This document shows, piece after piece, positions 34,448 through 41,693 of a stretch of DNA of 64,000 nt. The notes under the pieces are model-generated. The model was not told the DNA's origin. It did not search any database and worked only from the letters and a program-made list of their open reading frames with translations. The DNA is from Acidimicrobilacustris europaeus. GTDB taxonomy: Bacteria > Actinomycetota > Acidimicrobiia > Acidimicrobiales > Acidimicrobilacustridaceae. The stretch covers positions 2,170,001 through 2,234,000 of the forward strand of contig OZ239146.1 of assembly GCA_965194515.1 (NCBI GenBank), given 5' to 3'. Position numbers and translations under genes: made by a program. Each line of letters starts with the position of its first letter. Within the stretch, counting starts at the first letter, position 1.

Positions 34448-34975
34448 TCAGCCGGTGAAGGCCGGGGTAACCGAGTCGCCAGACGCGCCGCCAGCAATAG
34501 TGGTGGTAGTGGTAGTCGTTGTTGTTGGAGCTACCGCCGCGAATGTGATGGAAAGCGATTGGAGAAGTGGAGCGAGGTTCTGTGCGTCACGCCCATAGAG
34601 GCATGCCACACGGGGCCCCGCGGGAATTTGCATTGGTGCTATCGGCGGCCAGGGCCTCACCGAGGAACCAGCCGAAAGCAGCGTGGGGCTGGCTCCTAAT
34701 TTTGGAACCGCCGACACACCAGTGCCACCTTCAATAGTGAAAGAGACGTTGACCCCGTCTGCCATCTGGGGGCAGGTCGCCCCGCTTGGGTAGAAGTTGA
34801 TGAGAACGGAATCAGGTGCGCTCGCTGTCCAGGTGACGGTCATGCTTCCATCACCGTTGTCAACCATTGACCCGGTACCCGCCGCGTTAGCGGGACTGGC
34901 CGCGAACACCACTGCTGTTGAAACAAAGAGTGCACTGGCAACAACCATGCGAGTCGAACGAGTGAATCGAGACAT
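34448..34975 (-). CDS. Secreted two-cysteine protein with C-terminal PAFTG tag (copy 2)
   Basis: A 175-residue exported protein. The signal peptide (1-31) begins MSRFTRSTRMVVAS and ends ASPANA. The domain starts with MVDNGDGSMTVTWTA, has its first cysteine in 'YPSGATCP' and the second in 'RVACLYGRD', and ends in 'SITFAAVAP'. A nine-Thr linker and a short spacer lead to DSVTPAFTG at the stop. No anchor follows. A promoter with TAGACA-17-TAGGGT lies at 35026-35054. The gene is divergent from the second TetR gene with a 150-bp gap, identical to copy 1. Confidence 0.8.
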   Translation of the reverse strand: MSRFTRSTRMVVASALFVSTAVVFAASPANAAGTGSMVDNGDGSMTVTWTASAPDSVLINFYPSGATCPQMADGVNVSFTIEGGTGVSAVPKLGASPTLLSAGSSVRPWPPIAPMQIPAGPRVACLYGRDAQNLAPLLQSLSITFAAVAPTTTTTTTTTIAGGASGDSVTPAFTG

Positions 34976-35025
34976 TTCAGACCTTTCCAGAGGGTGACCG
35001 CGTTCGGTGCGAACTCGGAGGGCCA

Positions 35026-35054
35026 ACCCTAGTAAGACTATGTCTCAATGTCTA
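35026..35054 (-). promoter_or_regulatory. Promoter of secreted copy 2
   Basis: Minus strand: -35 TAGACA (35049-35054), a 17-bp spacer, -10 TAGGGT (35026-35031), then a leader of about 45 nt to the ATG at 34975. Confidence 0.6.
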
Positions 35055-35113
35055 GTGAAACTAAGCAGGCTCCTGGATGATCTGGTTACGGTTCCTCGCC
35101 GTCCCGGCGGCCG

Positions 35114-35119
35114 TAAGGT
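35114..35119 (+). promoter_or_regulatory. -10 box, leaderless start of the second TetR gene
   Basis: TAAGGT ends 6 nt before the GTG at 35126, identical in sequence and spacing to the first TetR gene. Confidence 0.55.
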
Positions 35120-35125
35120 CACTGC

Positions 35126-35719
35126 GTGGCTGATGATAATCGCACCAAAATCCTTGATCTCGCCATCGCTGCCATCGACGCGGGCGGCGAGGCAGCGGTG
35201 CGCGTCAATCACATCGTTGAGGAAGCTGGCGTTACGCCTCCGGTCCTCTACTACCACTTCGGAAATCGCGATGGCCTCGTCATCGCTGCACAGATCGAGC
35301 GCTACTCCCGCCAAATCCGCCAAGACATCGCGGCTATTGGACAACGAGTTTCGCAGTGCCAGTCACGCGAGGAACTGCAAACCGCTCTCGTTGACGTCTG
35401 GGAAAAGACTCTCGTCGGGCGCGAAGAAAGTCGATGGCGTCGCGTAAGTGTGGTCGGTAGCGCGTTTGCACGCCCCGAACTTGAAGCCGAAGTGCTTCGT
35501 GCGCAGGATGAGATTGTCGCGGGGTTAGTTGCCGTCCTCCAACCTTGCAACGAGCGAGGCTGGCTTCGCGAAGGCATCGATCTCCCTAGTGCAGTCGCGT
35601 GGCAACACGGATTGCTTTTGAGTCGCGTGTTCATCGAGCGCGGCGCGCAACAAGGTGAAACCGATGAGTGGGATCAACTCACACTTGAAGCTTTGCAACA
35701 CGCGTTCTTCGGTTCCTAA
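35126..35719 (+). CDS. TetR/AcrR-family regulator, cassette copy B
   Basis: A 197-residue paralogue of the gene at 33755. The recognition region AVRVNHIVEEAGVTPPVLYY and the following 'HFGNRDGLVIAAQIERYSRQ' differ from copy A at only a few positions, so both may bind the same operators. The effector half has diverged more, which could mean different ligands. The end WDQLTLEALQHAFFGS is kept. It lies between secreted copies 2 and 3, convergent with the latter across 99 bp, exactly as copy A is with secreted copy 2. Confidence 0.88.
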   Translation: MADDNRTKILDLAIAAIDAGGEAAVRVNHIVEEAGVTPPVLYYHFGNRDGLVIAAQIERYSRQIRQDIAAIGQRVSQCQSREELQTALVDVWEKTLVGREESRWRRVSVVGSAFARPELEAEVLRAQDEIVAGLVAVLQPCNERGWLREGIDLPSAVAWQHGLLLSRVFIERGAQQGETDEWDQLTLEALQHAFFGS

Positions 35720-35769
35720 CGACATTCCCGAAGCGCACGACTTGCCGCGGTTTTGAACCAAAACGAAAA

Positions 35770-35793
35770 GTGCCGCCCCCGAAGGAGCGGCAC
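35770..35793 (-). terminator. Terminator copy 3 of the PAFTG cluster
   Basis: The same 24-base hairpin, 25 nt after the stop of secreted copy 3. Confidence 0.85.
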
Positions 35794-35818
35794 CGTTCAA
35801 TTCTGGAAGCTGGATCGA

Positions 35819-36358
35819 TCAGCCGGTGAAAGCCGGAGCCACCGGATCCGCCGCCGATGCAGTAGTGGTGGTCGTGGTCGTCGTAGGAGCCGCAACCGCA
35901 AAGGTGATTTCAAGAGTTTGGGATGCACCGCCCGCTAAATTCAAATAGAGGCAAGCCACATACGATCCCGCTGTGATTTCCCCATCCCCCGCCGTCATAG
36001 CACCCCATTCGTTCACGGTGGTTCCCACAGAGAGCAACGTAGGAGAAGCAGTCAATACAGCAGGCTCAGAGGAACCTGGTGGCAGGGGTGGCATGGAGTT
36101 GGTGGTGCCGGTGAGGTACATCGGCGAGCCAAATGGGCTTGAATTCGACGGGCATGTTGTGCCGCTGGCGAAAAAGTTGAGCGCCACCTGATCACCCTGT
36201 GAGGGAGTTGCCCAAGTGATGGTCATGGTGCCATCACCGTTGTCAACCATTGAGCCCGTTGCCACCGCATTCGCAGGAGTAGCGGCGAACAACACGACAG
36301 CTGAGACGAAAAACGCGCTGGCAACAACCATGCGCGTCGTACGAGTAAATCGAGACAT
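35819..36358 (-). CDS. Secreted two-cysteine protein with C-terminal PAFTG tag (copy 3)
   Basis: A 179-residue exported protein closest to copy 2. The signal peptide (1-31) is MSRFTRTTRMVVASAFF and ends ATPANA. The domain begins MVDNGDGTMTITWAT, the cysteines lie in 'FASGTTCPS' and 'SYVACLYLN', and the domain ends 'EITFAVAAP'. An eight-Thr linker precedes DPVAPAFTG and the stop. The ribosome site GAGGAGGG is close before the ATG, and a TACTAT -10 box lies at 36406-36411. Unlike copies 1 and 2 it has no divergent TetR gene; secreted copy 4 follows upstream instead. Confidence 0.8.
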   Translation of the reverse strand: MSRFTRTTRMVVASAFFVSAVVLFAATPANAVATGSMVDNGDGTMTITWATPSQGDQVALNFFASGTTCPSNSSPFGSPMYLTGTTNSMPPLPPGSSEPAVLTASPTLLSVGTTVNEWGAMTAGDGEITAGSYVACLYLNLAGGASQTLEITFAVAAPTTTTTTTTASAADPVAPAFTG

Positions 36359-36405
36359 TGAAACCCTCCTCTACGGCATGGAACTTTGTGTCCCAGCGAT
36401 CGGAA

Positions 36406-36411
36406 ATAGTA
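36406..36411 (-). promoter_or_regulatory. -10 box of secreted copy 3
   Basis: TACTAT in an A/T-rich stretch 47 nt before the ATG at 36358; no clear -35 box. Confidence 0.4.
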
Positions 36412-36467
36412 CAAAAAATTCTTCAGAATGCGCCAGCGTCTTATCCGAGGGCATGCCCAAACGAAAA

Positions 36468-36491
36468 GTGCCGCCCCCGAAGGAGCGGCAC
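36468..36491 (-). terminator. Terminator copy 4 of the PAFTG cluster
   Basis: The same 24-base hairpin, 25 nt after the stop of secreted copy 4. Confidence 0.85.
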
Positions 36492-36516
36492 CGTTCAAAT
36501 CTGGAAGCTGGATTGA

Positions 36517-37017
36517 TCAGCCGGTGAACGCTGGAGCCACCGGATCGGCCGCTGGTGCAGTCGTGGTGGTCGTGGTGGTCGTCGGTGTGACTGGAGCTGC
36601 CGTGAACTGCACCGTACCCGTACCCGAAACGCTGGCTTGTCCACTGGCGATGACGTAGGTGCAGTACTCATAGGTGCCTGTAGTGATCGTGACCGCCGCA
36701 GAAACTCCCATCCCCTGATCACCAGCCCGCACCGTCGCTGGGCTCGATCCGAGTGCAGCTTGCGGAGTGTTCGGACCGAGCATGAATGTCCATCCGCCCA
36801 CAGGCTGCGCATTCGGGCAACCGCCACCAAAGTTCGACGCAAAGTATGTGACAAACGTGTTGCCTGTATCTGTGTTTCCCGAGTAGGTGAAGGTGACCGC
36901 ACCAGGCGTGGGCGTCGAAATGGTCACCGATGTCAAGGCACTTGCTGGATTCGCTGCAACAAGCGAAACGCCCAACACAACCGCCATGACTGCGAGAAGT
37001 CGAGTGAACCGAGACAT
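36517..37017 (-). CDS. Secreted two-cysteine protein with C-terminal PAFTG tag (copy 4)
   Basis: A 166-residue exported protein, more diverged. The signal peptide (1-27) runs MSRFTRLLAVMAVVLG to NPASA. The domain has cysteines in 'FGGGCPN' and 'GTYEYCTYV' and ends 'VQFTAAPV'. An eight-Thr linker leads to DPVAPAFTG at the stop. AAGGGG lies 7 nt before the ATG at 37017; the TTG at 37020 is less likely. A strong promoter, TTGTAC-18-TATAAT, is at 37068-37097. Sequence around the stop is nearly identical to copy 3 although the domains differ, which suggests conversion of the 3' end. Confidence 0.8.
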   Translation of the reverse strand: MSRFTRLLAVMAVVLGVSLVAANPASALTSVTISTPTPGAVTFTYSGNTDTGNTFVTYFASNFGGGCPNAQPVGGWTFMLGPNTPQAALGSSPATVRAGDQGMGVSAAVTITTGTYEYCTYVIASGQASVSGTGTVQFTAAPVTPTTTTTTTTAPAADPVAPAFTG

Positions 37018-37067
37018 CAAGACCCCTTGGGGAACTGGACCGAACCCTCCGCCCGATCGATCTAAGA

Positions 37068-37097
37068 ATTATAGGAAACCAAATCGGAACCGTACAA
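37068..37097 (-). promoter_or_regulatory. Promoter of secreted copy 4
   Basis: Minus strand: -35 TTGTAC (37092-37097), an 18-bp spacer, -10 TATAAT (37068-37073, perfect consensus), then about 45 nt of leader. Confidence 0.65.
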
Positions 37098-37145
37098 GTC
37101 AGTGAGCTATCGGGAAGCGACCCAACGCACTCCTGAAGAGGACGC

Positions 37146-37913
37146 TTACCAGCGACGGCCGCGGGAGTGCATCAAGCGACGGGTGCGCAGGCGGCGCTTG
37201 CGATACCGGAGGCCAATCACCGTGGCAGTGAGACCGACGAGCGCAAGAACGAAAAGGGTTTCAAGGATCTGAAGGAGCTTTCCCCGTGAAGAACTGACCT
37301 TCACCAACTGTGTGTCGGTGTCCGTGAATGACGCGTTATAGGTCTTCGTCGAACTCCCCGCGTTTACGACGAGATTCAGATCAACCATCGAAGCTGGCGG
37401 TGCCTTTTCTTCGGCTTCAATCTTTGCGAGCAGTCCACCCGACGCATCGCCACCCAATGCGGTGGCTAACTGTTGGTCACCGAACATCTGCAGACCAGCG
37501 GTGGTGTCAATCTGTCCGGTGACCTTTACTGATGTCGACAGGAAACCAGCAGAACGACTGATGAGCATGTCGCGATAGGGACCATCAGGACCGCTCAACT
37601 GCGCGAGCAACGCCGTTCCTTCTTCAGGTGTCTCGAACGACTGATGCACGCGTATCCAGGTGAGGTCACCTTCTTTCGAAGCTGCATCGACTTCCCACCC
37701 CGCTTGCACAAGATCATCGGCGCGCAATGCTTGCGCTGGATCACCAACACGCTTCAGTGCCGCATCGTCGAAACCGATGCCTTGTGTGATCGTTCCTTTG
37801 CCGTCGAGACCAACATCGATCTTGGTTTCGATCTGCACGCGACAACCGGCAGCAACGAAGACGACAAGCGCGAGTAACGCAAACACTCGCGGCAGTCGAC
37901 GGTTCCTCAACAC
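37146..37913 (-). CDS. LppM-like lipoprotein with C-terminal membrane helix
   Basis: A 255-residue protein. The signal peptide is MLRNRRLPRVFALLALVVFV with the lipobox VAAGC and the lipidated cysteine at residue 24. The extracellular part (RVQIETKIDVGLDGKGTITQ ... 'VDLNLVVNAGSSTKTYNAS') matches the LppM/DUF3153 pattern of actinobacteria, and one membrane helix (ETLFVLALVGLTATVIGLRY) and a very basic tail end it. I chose the GTG at 37913 because TAGGTT (37921-37926) lies 7 nt upstream; a TTG at 37922 overlaps that box. It sits between secreted copies 4 and 5. A role with them is only positional. Confidence 0.75.
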   Translation of the reverse strand: MLRNRRLPRVFALLALVVFVAAGCRVQIETKIDVGLDGKGTITQGIGFDDAALKRVGDPAQALRADDLVQAGWEVDAASKEGDLTWIRVHQSFETPEEGTALLAQLSGPDGPYRDMLISRSAGFLSTSVKVTGQIDTTAGLQMFGDQQLATALGGDASGGLLAKIEAEEKAPPASMVDLNLVVNAGSSTKTYNASFTDTDTQLVKVSSSRGKLLQILETLFVLALVGLTATVIGLRYRKRRLRTRRLMHSRGRRW

Positions 37914-37920
37914 AGCGCGC

Positions 37921-37926
37921 AACCTA
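37921..37926 (-). promoter_or_regulatory. -10 box, leaderless start of the LppM-like gene
   Basis: TAGGTT ends 7 nt before the GTG at 37913. Confidence 0.45.
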
Positions 37927-37962
37927 CCAGCGCAAGTGCACAGTGCTGATCGCGCACAACGA

Positions 37963-37996
37963 GAAGAGGGCCGTGCCCGGAAGCACGACCCTCTTC
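37963..37996 (-). terminator. Terminator of secreted copy 5
   Basis: Hairpin GAAGAGGG-n-CGTGC-loop-GCACG-n-CCCTCTTC, 23 bases after the stop. Its sequence is unrelated to the four shared terminators. Confidence 0.65.
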
Positions 37997-38019
37997 AGAA
38001 ACCTGCAAAAGCTGAGATG

Positions 38020-38823
38020 TCAGCCGGTGAAGGCAGGTACTACCGGATCAGGAGTGGGAGCGACCTCGCTAAAGGTGATGGGCAGGGCCTGGACAAGAGT
38101 GCCCTGACCATTGAGCGAGAAGTACAAGCACGCTTGGTACGAACCCGCAGCGATCGTTGCCGATGCATAGGGCGATACGCCCGTCATTGCCGGAGAACCG
38201 GCGGCTACCACAACGGGGCTGGCGCCAAGTGGGCTGTAGGGCGCGTCAGGGGCCAGCACATAGACACGACCGGTTGGGCTTGCCGGCACCGGGGCGCATG
38301 TTGTGCCATTCGGGAAAATCGACACCCACATGTTTTCATTTGGCGTCGTCGGGTCGTAGTTGATGGTCATCGATCCGTTGCCGTTGTCAACCAGCGTGTC
38401 GTTGCGGGGAGCGGGAGAAGGAAACGTGATGTTGATTTGCGGACCAGGAGGCGACTGCAAGTTTGGCAGAAATGCAAAGCCATCTTGACCGTTACCGGAT
38501 GCCGGAGCGGTGTAGACGACGACATCGCCGTTGGCCGTTGCGACGGGAGTACCCGCGGTCAATGGATTTCCATTGAGAGTCGCTGTTCCCAGAGCACCGC
38601 CTGGCGGATTATTGAGGATGATGAATCCACAACCCGTGCTAGCCGTGATCGTGATCGTGAGGGTGTCACTGTTGTTCACATCCAGATACGTGTACTGCGT
38701 GACGCAGTCGTAGTTGACCGGAGTGTTGGCGGCGGTGGCCGTCGAGGTAAGTGCGACCGTCGCACCAGAGGCGACGAGCACAGCCGCTGCGGCCAAACGG
38801 CCAAGCCGAGAAATACGAAACAT
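38020..38823 (-). CDS. Larger secreted protein with C-terminal PAFTG tag (copy 5)
   Basis: A 267-residue exported protein. The signal peptide (1-31) runs MFRISRLGRLAAAAVLV to TSTATA. An extra N-terminal domain of about 100 residues has two cysteines ('NYDCVTQYTYLDV' and 'STGCGFIIL'). The shared domain follows from TLVDNGNGSMTINYD, with cysteines in 'FPNGTTCAP' and 'AAGSYQACLYF' and the end 'PITFSEVAP'. The long Thr linker is missing; only PTP separates the domain from DPVVPAFTG and the stop. GGAGGA lies 9 nt before the ATG at 38823. It has its own promoter and a different terminator. Confidence 0.8.
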   Translation of the reverse strand: MFRISRLGRLAAAAVLVASGATVALTSTATAANTPVNYDCVTQYTYLDVNNSDTLTITITASTGCGFIILNNPPGGALGTATLNGNPLTAGTPVATANGDVVVYTAPASGNGQDGFAFLPNLQSPPGPQINITFPSPAPRNDTLVDNGNGSMTINYDPTTPNENMWVSIFPNGTTCAPVPASPTGRVYVLAPDAPYSPLGASPVVVAAGSPAMTGVSPYASATIAAGSYQACLYFSLNGQGTLVQALPITFSEVAPTPDPVVPAFTG

Positions 38824-38895
38824 GGGAATTGTCCTCCGGAAGGGCTCTATACAAATAGGGAAACTGAAGCCGGATTCTCCGCCCGACGGCCCCTC

Positions 38896-38924
38896 AATAT
38901 AAAGAACTTTTAGGACTTTTGCAA
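38896..38924 (-). promoter_or_regulatory. Promoter of secreted copy 5
   Basis: Minus strand: -35 TTGCAA (38919-38924), a 17-bp spacer, -10 TATATT (38896-38901), then a leader of about 65 nt with GGAGGA. Confidence 0.65.
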
Positions 38925-38958
38925 AGTTCCACTGACCCCGCTGAAGGCCGAAAAACAA

Positions 38959-38987
38959 CAGACCCCGGGCGCATGGCCCGGGGTCTG
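38959..38987 (-). terminator. Terminator of clpC
   Basis: A 12-bp perfect hairpin, CAGACCCCGGGC/GCCCGGGGTCTG, with TTGTTTTTC on the minus strand. It begins 25 nt after the clpC stop. Confidence 0.88.
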
Positions 38988-39012
38988 TGAGGTTCAATCT
39001 GATACAGGGTCC

Positions 39013-41532
39013 CTATTCGGGTGCGCCTGCTTCGGCTAGTTCCATGGGCGGGGGCTCAAAGCCCTCGGTGGCATGGAACACGATGATGCGATCGCCTGTT
39101 TCGGGATCGGGTTCGGCGTCGACCACGATGTTCTGGCCGGCGCGGAATTCCTTCCACAACAGACGTTCCGAAAGCGGATCTTCCACCATGCGCTGAATGG
39201 CACGACGAAGCGGACGAGCACCCAATGTGGGGTCGTAGCCCTTGTCGGCAAGCAGCAACTTGGCAGCCTCGGTGAGTTCCAGGCCGATGCCCAGACCTTC
39301 GAGTTGGCGGGTGATGCGCTTGATGAGCAGATCGACGATGGTCGTGACCTCGGGCTTGGAAAGCTCGTGGAACACGATGGTGTCGTCGATGCGGTTGAGG
39401 AACTCAGGACGGAAATGCGCCTTGAGTGCGTCGTTGACCTTTTCCTTCATGCGCTCGTACGACACGGCTTCGTCGGCTTTACCGAAACCAATGTTGGCCT
39501 TGCGCAGATCGGCGGTGCCGAGGTTGGAGGTCATGATCAGCACGGTGTTGCGGAAGTCGACCGAACGACCTTGTGAGTCGGTGAGGCGGCCTTCTTCAAG
39601 AATCTGCAGCAACGTGTTGAAGACGTCGGGGTGTGCCTTTTCGATTTCGTCGAACAGCACGACCGAGAACGGCTTGCGACGCACAGCTTCAGTGAGCTGG
39701 CCGCCTTCTTCGTAACCGACGTATCCGGGAGGCGAACCGACAAGACGACTGACGGTGTGCTTCTCCATGTATTCAGACATGTCGAGAGAGATGAGTGAAT
39801 CTTCATCGCCGAACAAGAACTCGGCGAGCGTCTTGGCGAGTTCGGTCTTACCAACACCCGATGGGCCGAGGAAGATGAACGAACCCGAAGGACGCTTGGG
39901 ATCCTTGAGACCGGCACGCGTGCGTCGGATGGCCTGGCTGACTGCCTTAATGGCGTTTTCCTGACCAATGACACGCTTGTGCAGTTCGTCTTCCATGCGC
40001 AGAAGCCGAGCGGTTTCTTCTTCGGTGAGTTTGTAGACGGGGATGCCGGTCCAGAGCGAAAGCACCTCGGCGATGGCTTCTTCGTCGACCTCGTCGAAGA
40101 GATCGATGCCGGAGTCCTTCATTTCCTGCTCTTTGGTTTCTTTCTGCGCAAGAAGTTCCTTTTCGCGATCGCGCAAGCGACCTGCTTCTTCGAACTGCTG
40201 CGATTCGACGGCTTCCTTCTTCTCGGTCACGACCTTGGTGATTTCGTTTTCGAGTTCCTTGAAATCGGGTGGTGTTTCCATGCGCTTAATGCGCAGTCGC
40301 GAGCCGGCTTCGTCGATGAGGTCGATGGCTTTGTCGGGAAGGAAACGATCGGCGATGTAGCGGTCGGCAAAGTTGGCCGCAGCAACAAGTGCCTGATCGG
40401 TGATGGTGACGCGGTGATGGGTCTCGTATCGATCGCGCAGACCTTTAAGGATTTCAATGGTGTGGGCGACGGTGGGCTCTTCAACCTTGATCGGCTGGAA
40501 CCGACGCTCGAGTGCAGCGTCCTTTTCGAGGTGCTTGCGGTATTCCTCGAGCGTTGTTGCACCGATGGTTTGCAGTTCGCCGCGAGCAAGCATCGGCTTG
40601 AGGATGCTGGCTGCGTCGATTGCACCTTCGGCGGCACCGGCACCAACGAGCGTATGGATCTCGTCGATGAAAAGGATGATGTCGCCGCGGGTCTTGATTT
40701 CCTTGAGCACCTTCTTGAGACGCTCTTCGAAATCGCCGCGGTAACGAGAACCGGCAACGAGTGCACCGAGATCAAGCGTGTACAGCTGCTTACCGTGAAG
40801 CGTTTCGGGAACCTGATCGGAAGCAATTGCTTGTGCGAGACCTTCAACGATTGCAGTCTTGCCAACACCAGGTTCGCCAATAAGAACGGGGTTGTTCTTG
40901 GTACGGCGGCTGAGCACCTGCATGACGCGTTCGGTTTCGCGTGCACGACCAATAACTGGGTCGAGCTTCTTTTCGCGAGCGAGTTGTGTGAGGTTCCGAC
41001 CGAACTGATCGAGTACGGCCGAACCGCTTGGCGATGCTTCGCCCGAACCACCACTGGTGGCGCCGGCCTTCTCGCCCTGTTGCGGGCCAGGACCGGAATA
41101 GCCCGACAGCAACTGGATGACCTGCTGGCGAACACGGGAAAGGTCAGCGCCGAGCTTGACGAGCACCTGTGCAGCGACACCTTCGCCCTCACGAATGAGT
41201 CCGAGAAGGATGTGTTCGGTGCCGATGTAGTTATGGCCGAGCTGCAGCGCTTCACGCAGCGACAGTTCGAGCACCTTCTTGGCACGAGGCGTGAAGGGGA
41301 TGTGGCCACTCGGCGATGAACCGCCCTGGCCAATGATTTCTTCGACCTGTGAACGCACGGCCTCGAGCGAAATGCCCAAGGACTCGAGGGCCTTGGCGGC
41401 AACGCCTTCGCCTTCGTGAATCAGCCCGAGCAAGATGTGCTCGGTGCCGATGTAGTTGTGGTTCAGAAGGCGTGCTTCTTCCTGCGCAAGCACGACGACC
41501 CTGCGGGCCCTATCGGTGAACCGTTCAAACAC
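39013..41532 (-). CDS. clpC: ATP-dependent Clp protease ATP-binding subunit ClpC
   Basis: An 839-residue class I Hsp100 unfoldase that feeds ClpP and also acts as a chaperone. Two N-domain repeats each contain HNYIGTEHILLGLI. The first AAA module has GEPGVGKTAIVEG, a UVR coiled-coil domain follows (EKKEAVESQQFEEAGRLRDR), and the second AAA module has GPSGVGKTELAKTLAE and a ClpP-binding region. The GTG at 41532 starts the normal N-terminus (M)FERFTDRARRVVVLAQEEA; the frame upstream to 41763 is not used. A TACACT -10 box is at 41570-41575. It is followed by a strong terminator. Confidence 0.96.
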   Translation of the reverse strand: MFERFTDRARRVVVLAQEEARLLNHNYIGTEHILLGLIHEGEGVAAKALESLGISLEAVRSQVEEIIGQGGSSPSGHIPFTPRAKKVLELSLREALQLGHNYIGTEHILLGLIREGEGVAAQVLVKLGADLSRVRQQVIQLLSGYSGPGPQQGEKAGATSGGSGEASPSGSAVLDQFGRNLTQLAREKKLDPVIGRARETERVMQVLSRRTKNNPVLIGEPGVGKTAIVEGLAQAIASDQVPETLHGKQLYTLDLGALVAGSRYRGDFEERLKKVLKEIKTRGDIILFIDEIHTLVGAGAAEGAIDAASILKPMLARGELQTIGATTLEEYRKHLEKDAALERRFQPIKVEEPTVAHTIEILKGLRDRYETHHRVTITDQALVAAANFADRYIADRFLPDKAIDLIDEAGSRLRIKRMETPPDFKELENEITKVVTEKKEAVESQQFEEAGRLRDREKELLAQKETKEQEMKDSGIDLFDEVDEEAIAEVLSLWTGIPVYKLTEEETARLLRMEDELHKRVIGQENAIKAVSQAIRRTRAGLKDPKRPSGSFIFLGPSGVGKTELAKTLAEFLFGDEDSLISLDMSEYMEKHTVSRLVGSPPGYVGYEEGGQLTEAVRRKPFSVVLFDEIEKAHPDVFNTLLQILEEGRLTDSQGRSVDFRNTVLIMTSNLGTADLRKANIGFGKADEAVSYERMKEKVNDALKAHFRPEFLNRIDDTIVFHELSKPEVTTIVDLLIKRITRQLEGLGIGLELTEAAKLLLADKGYDPTLGARPLRRAIQRMVEDPLSERLLWKEFRAGQNIVVDAEPDPETGDRIIVFHATEGFEPPPMELAEAGAPE

Positions 41533-41569
41533 TTTGTGACCTGCCTCCCAGACGGGGATACGTGGAGCG

Positions 41570-41575
41570 AGTGTA
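41570..41575 (-). promoter_or_regulatory. -10 box of clpC
   Basis: TACACT with a leader of about 35 nt that contains GGGAGG before the GTG at 41532. Confidence 0.45.
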
Positions 41576-41681
41576 CCCATGACGATCGCGATCGCCTCGT
41601 CGGAAATGAAGGTCTGAGGTGCCTTTGTCACACGTGGACTCGACCTTGTCCCCGGGTTGAGGTTGGAACGGGCTAGAGGCC

Positions 41682-41687
41682 TATCGT
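41682..41687 (+). promoter_or_regulatory. -10 box, leaderless start of the polyprenyl synthase gene
   Basis: TATCGT ends 6 nt before the ATG at 41694. Confidence 0.5.
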
Positions 41688-41693
41688 TGCGCC

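Noticed and set aside
33010..36491. A CRISPR array, because of the repeated GTGCCGCC...GGCAC element
   Set aside because: The copies are about 0.7-1.4 kb apart with genes between them, and each is a hairpin followed by a T-run after a stop codon; they are terminators.
33010..36517. Stop-codon readthrough of the PAFTG genes into an in-frame NGAAPSGAALFV segment, as a hidden membrane anchor
   Set aside because: The terminator block is in the same frame in copies 1-4 and would add a short hydrophobic stretch, but it is only about 12-14 residues, copy 1 stops soon after, copy 2 lacks a basic tail, and copy 5 does not have the block. It is better explained by the fixed 25-nt spacing.
33059..38823. 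Classical LPXTG/sortase anchored proteins
   Set aside because: No membrane helix or basic tail follows the motif in any of the five, and no sortase gene is in the window.
33059..38823. Frameshifts that removed C-terminal anchors
   Set aside because: All five proteins stop at the same residue after the same tag, which independent mutations would not produce.
37660..38913. A 417-codon plus-strand frame over the LppM-like gene and secreted copy 5
   Set aside because: Both minus-strand genes have good signal peptides, ribosome or -10 sites and terminators; the plus frame is Arg/His-rich and without domains.
39979..41319. A 446-codon open frame on the plus strand across clpC
   Set aside because: Same reason: an antisense shadow of a highly conserved gene, without a ribosome site or family match.
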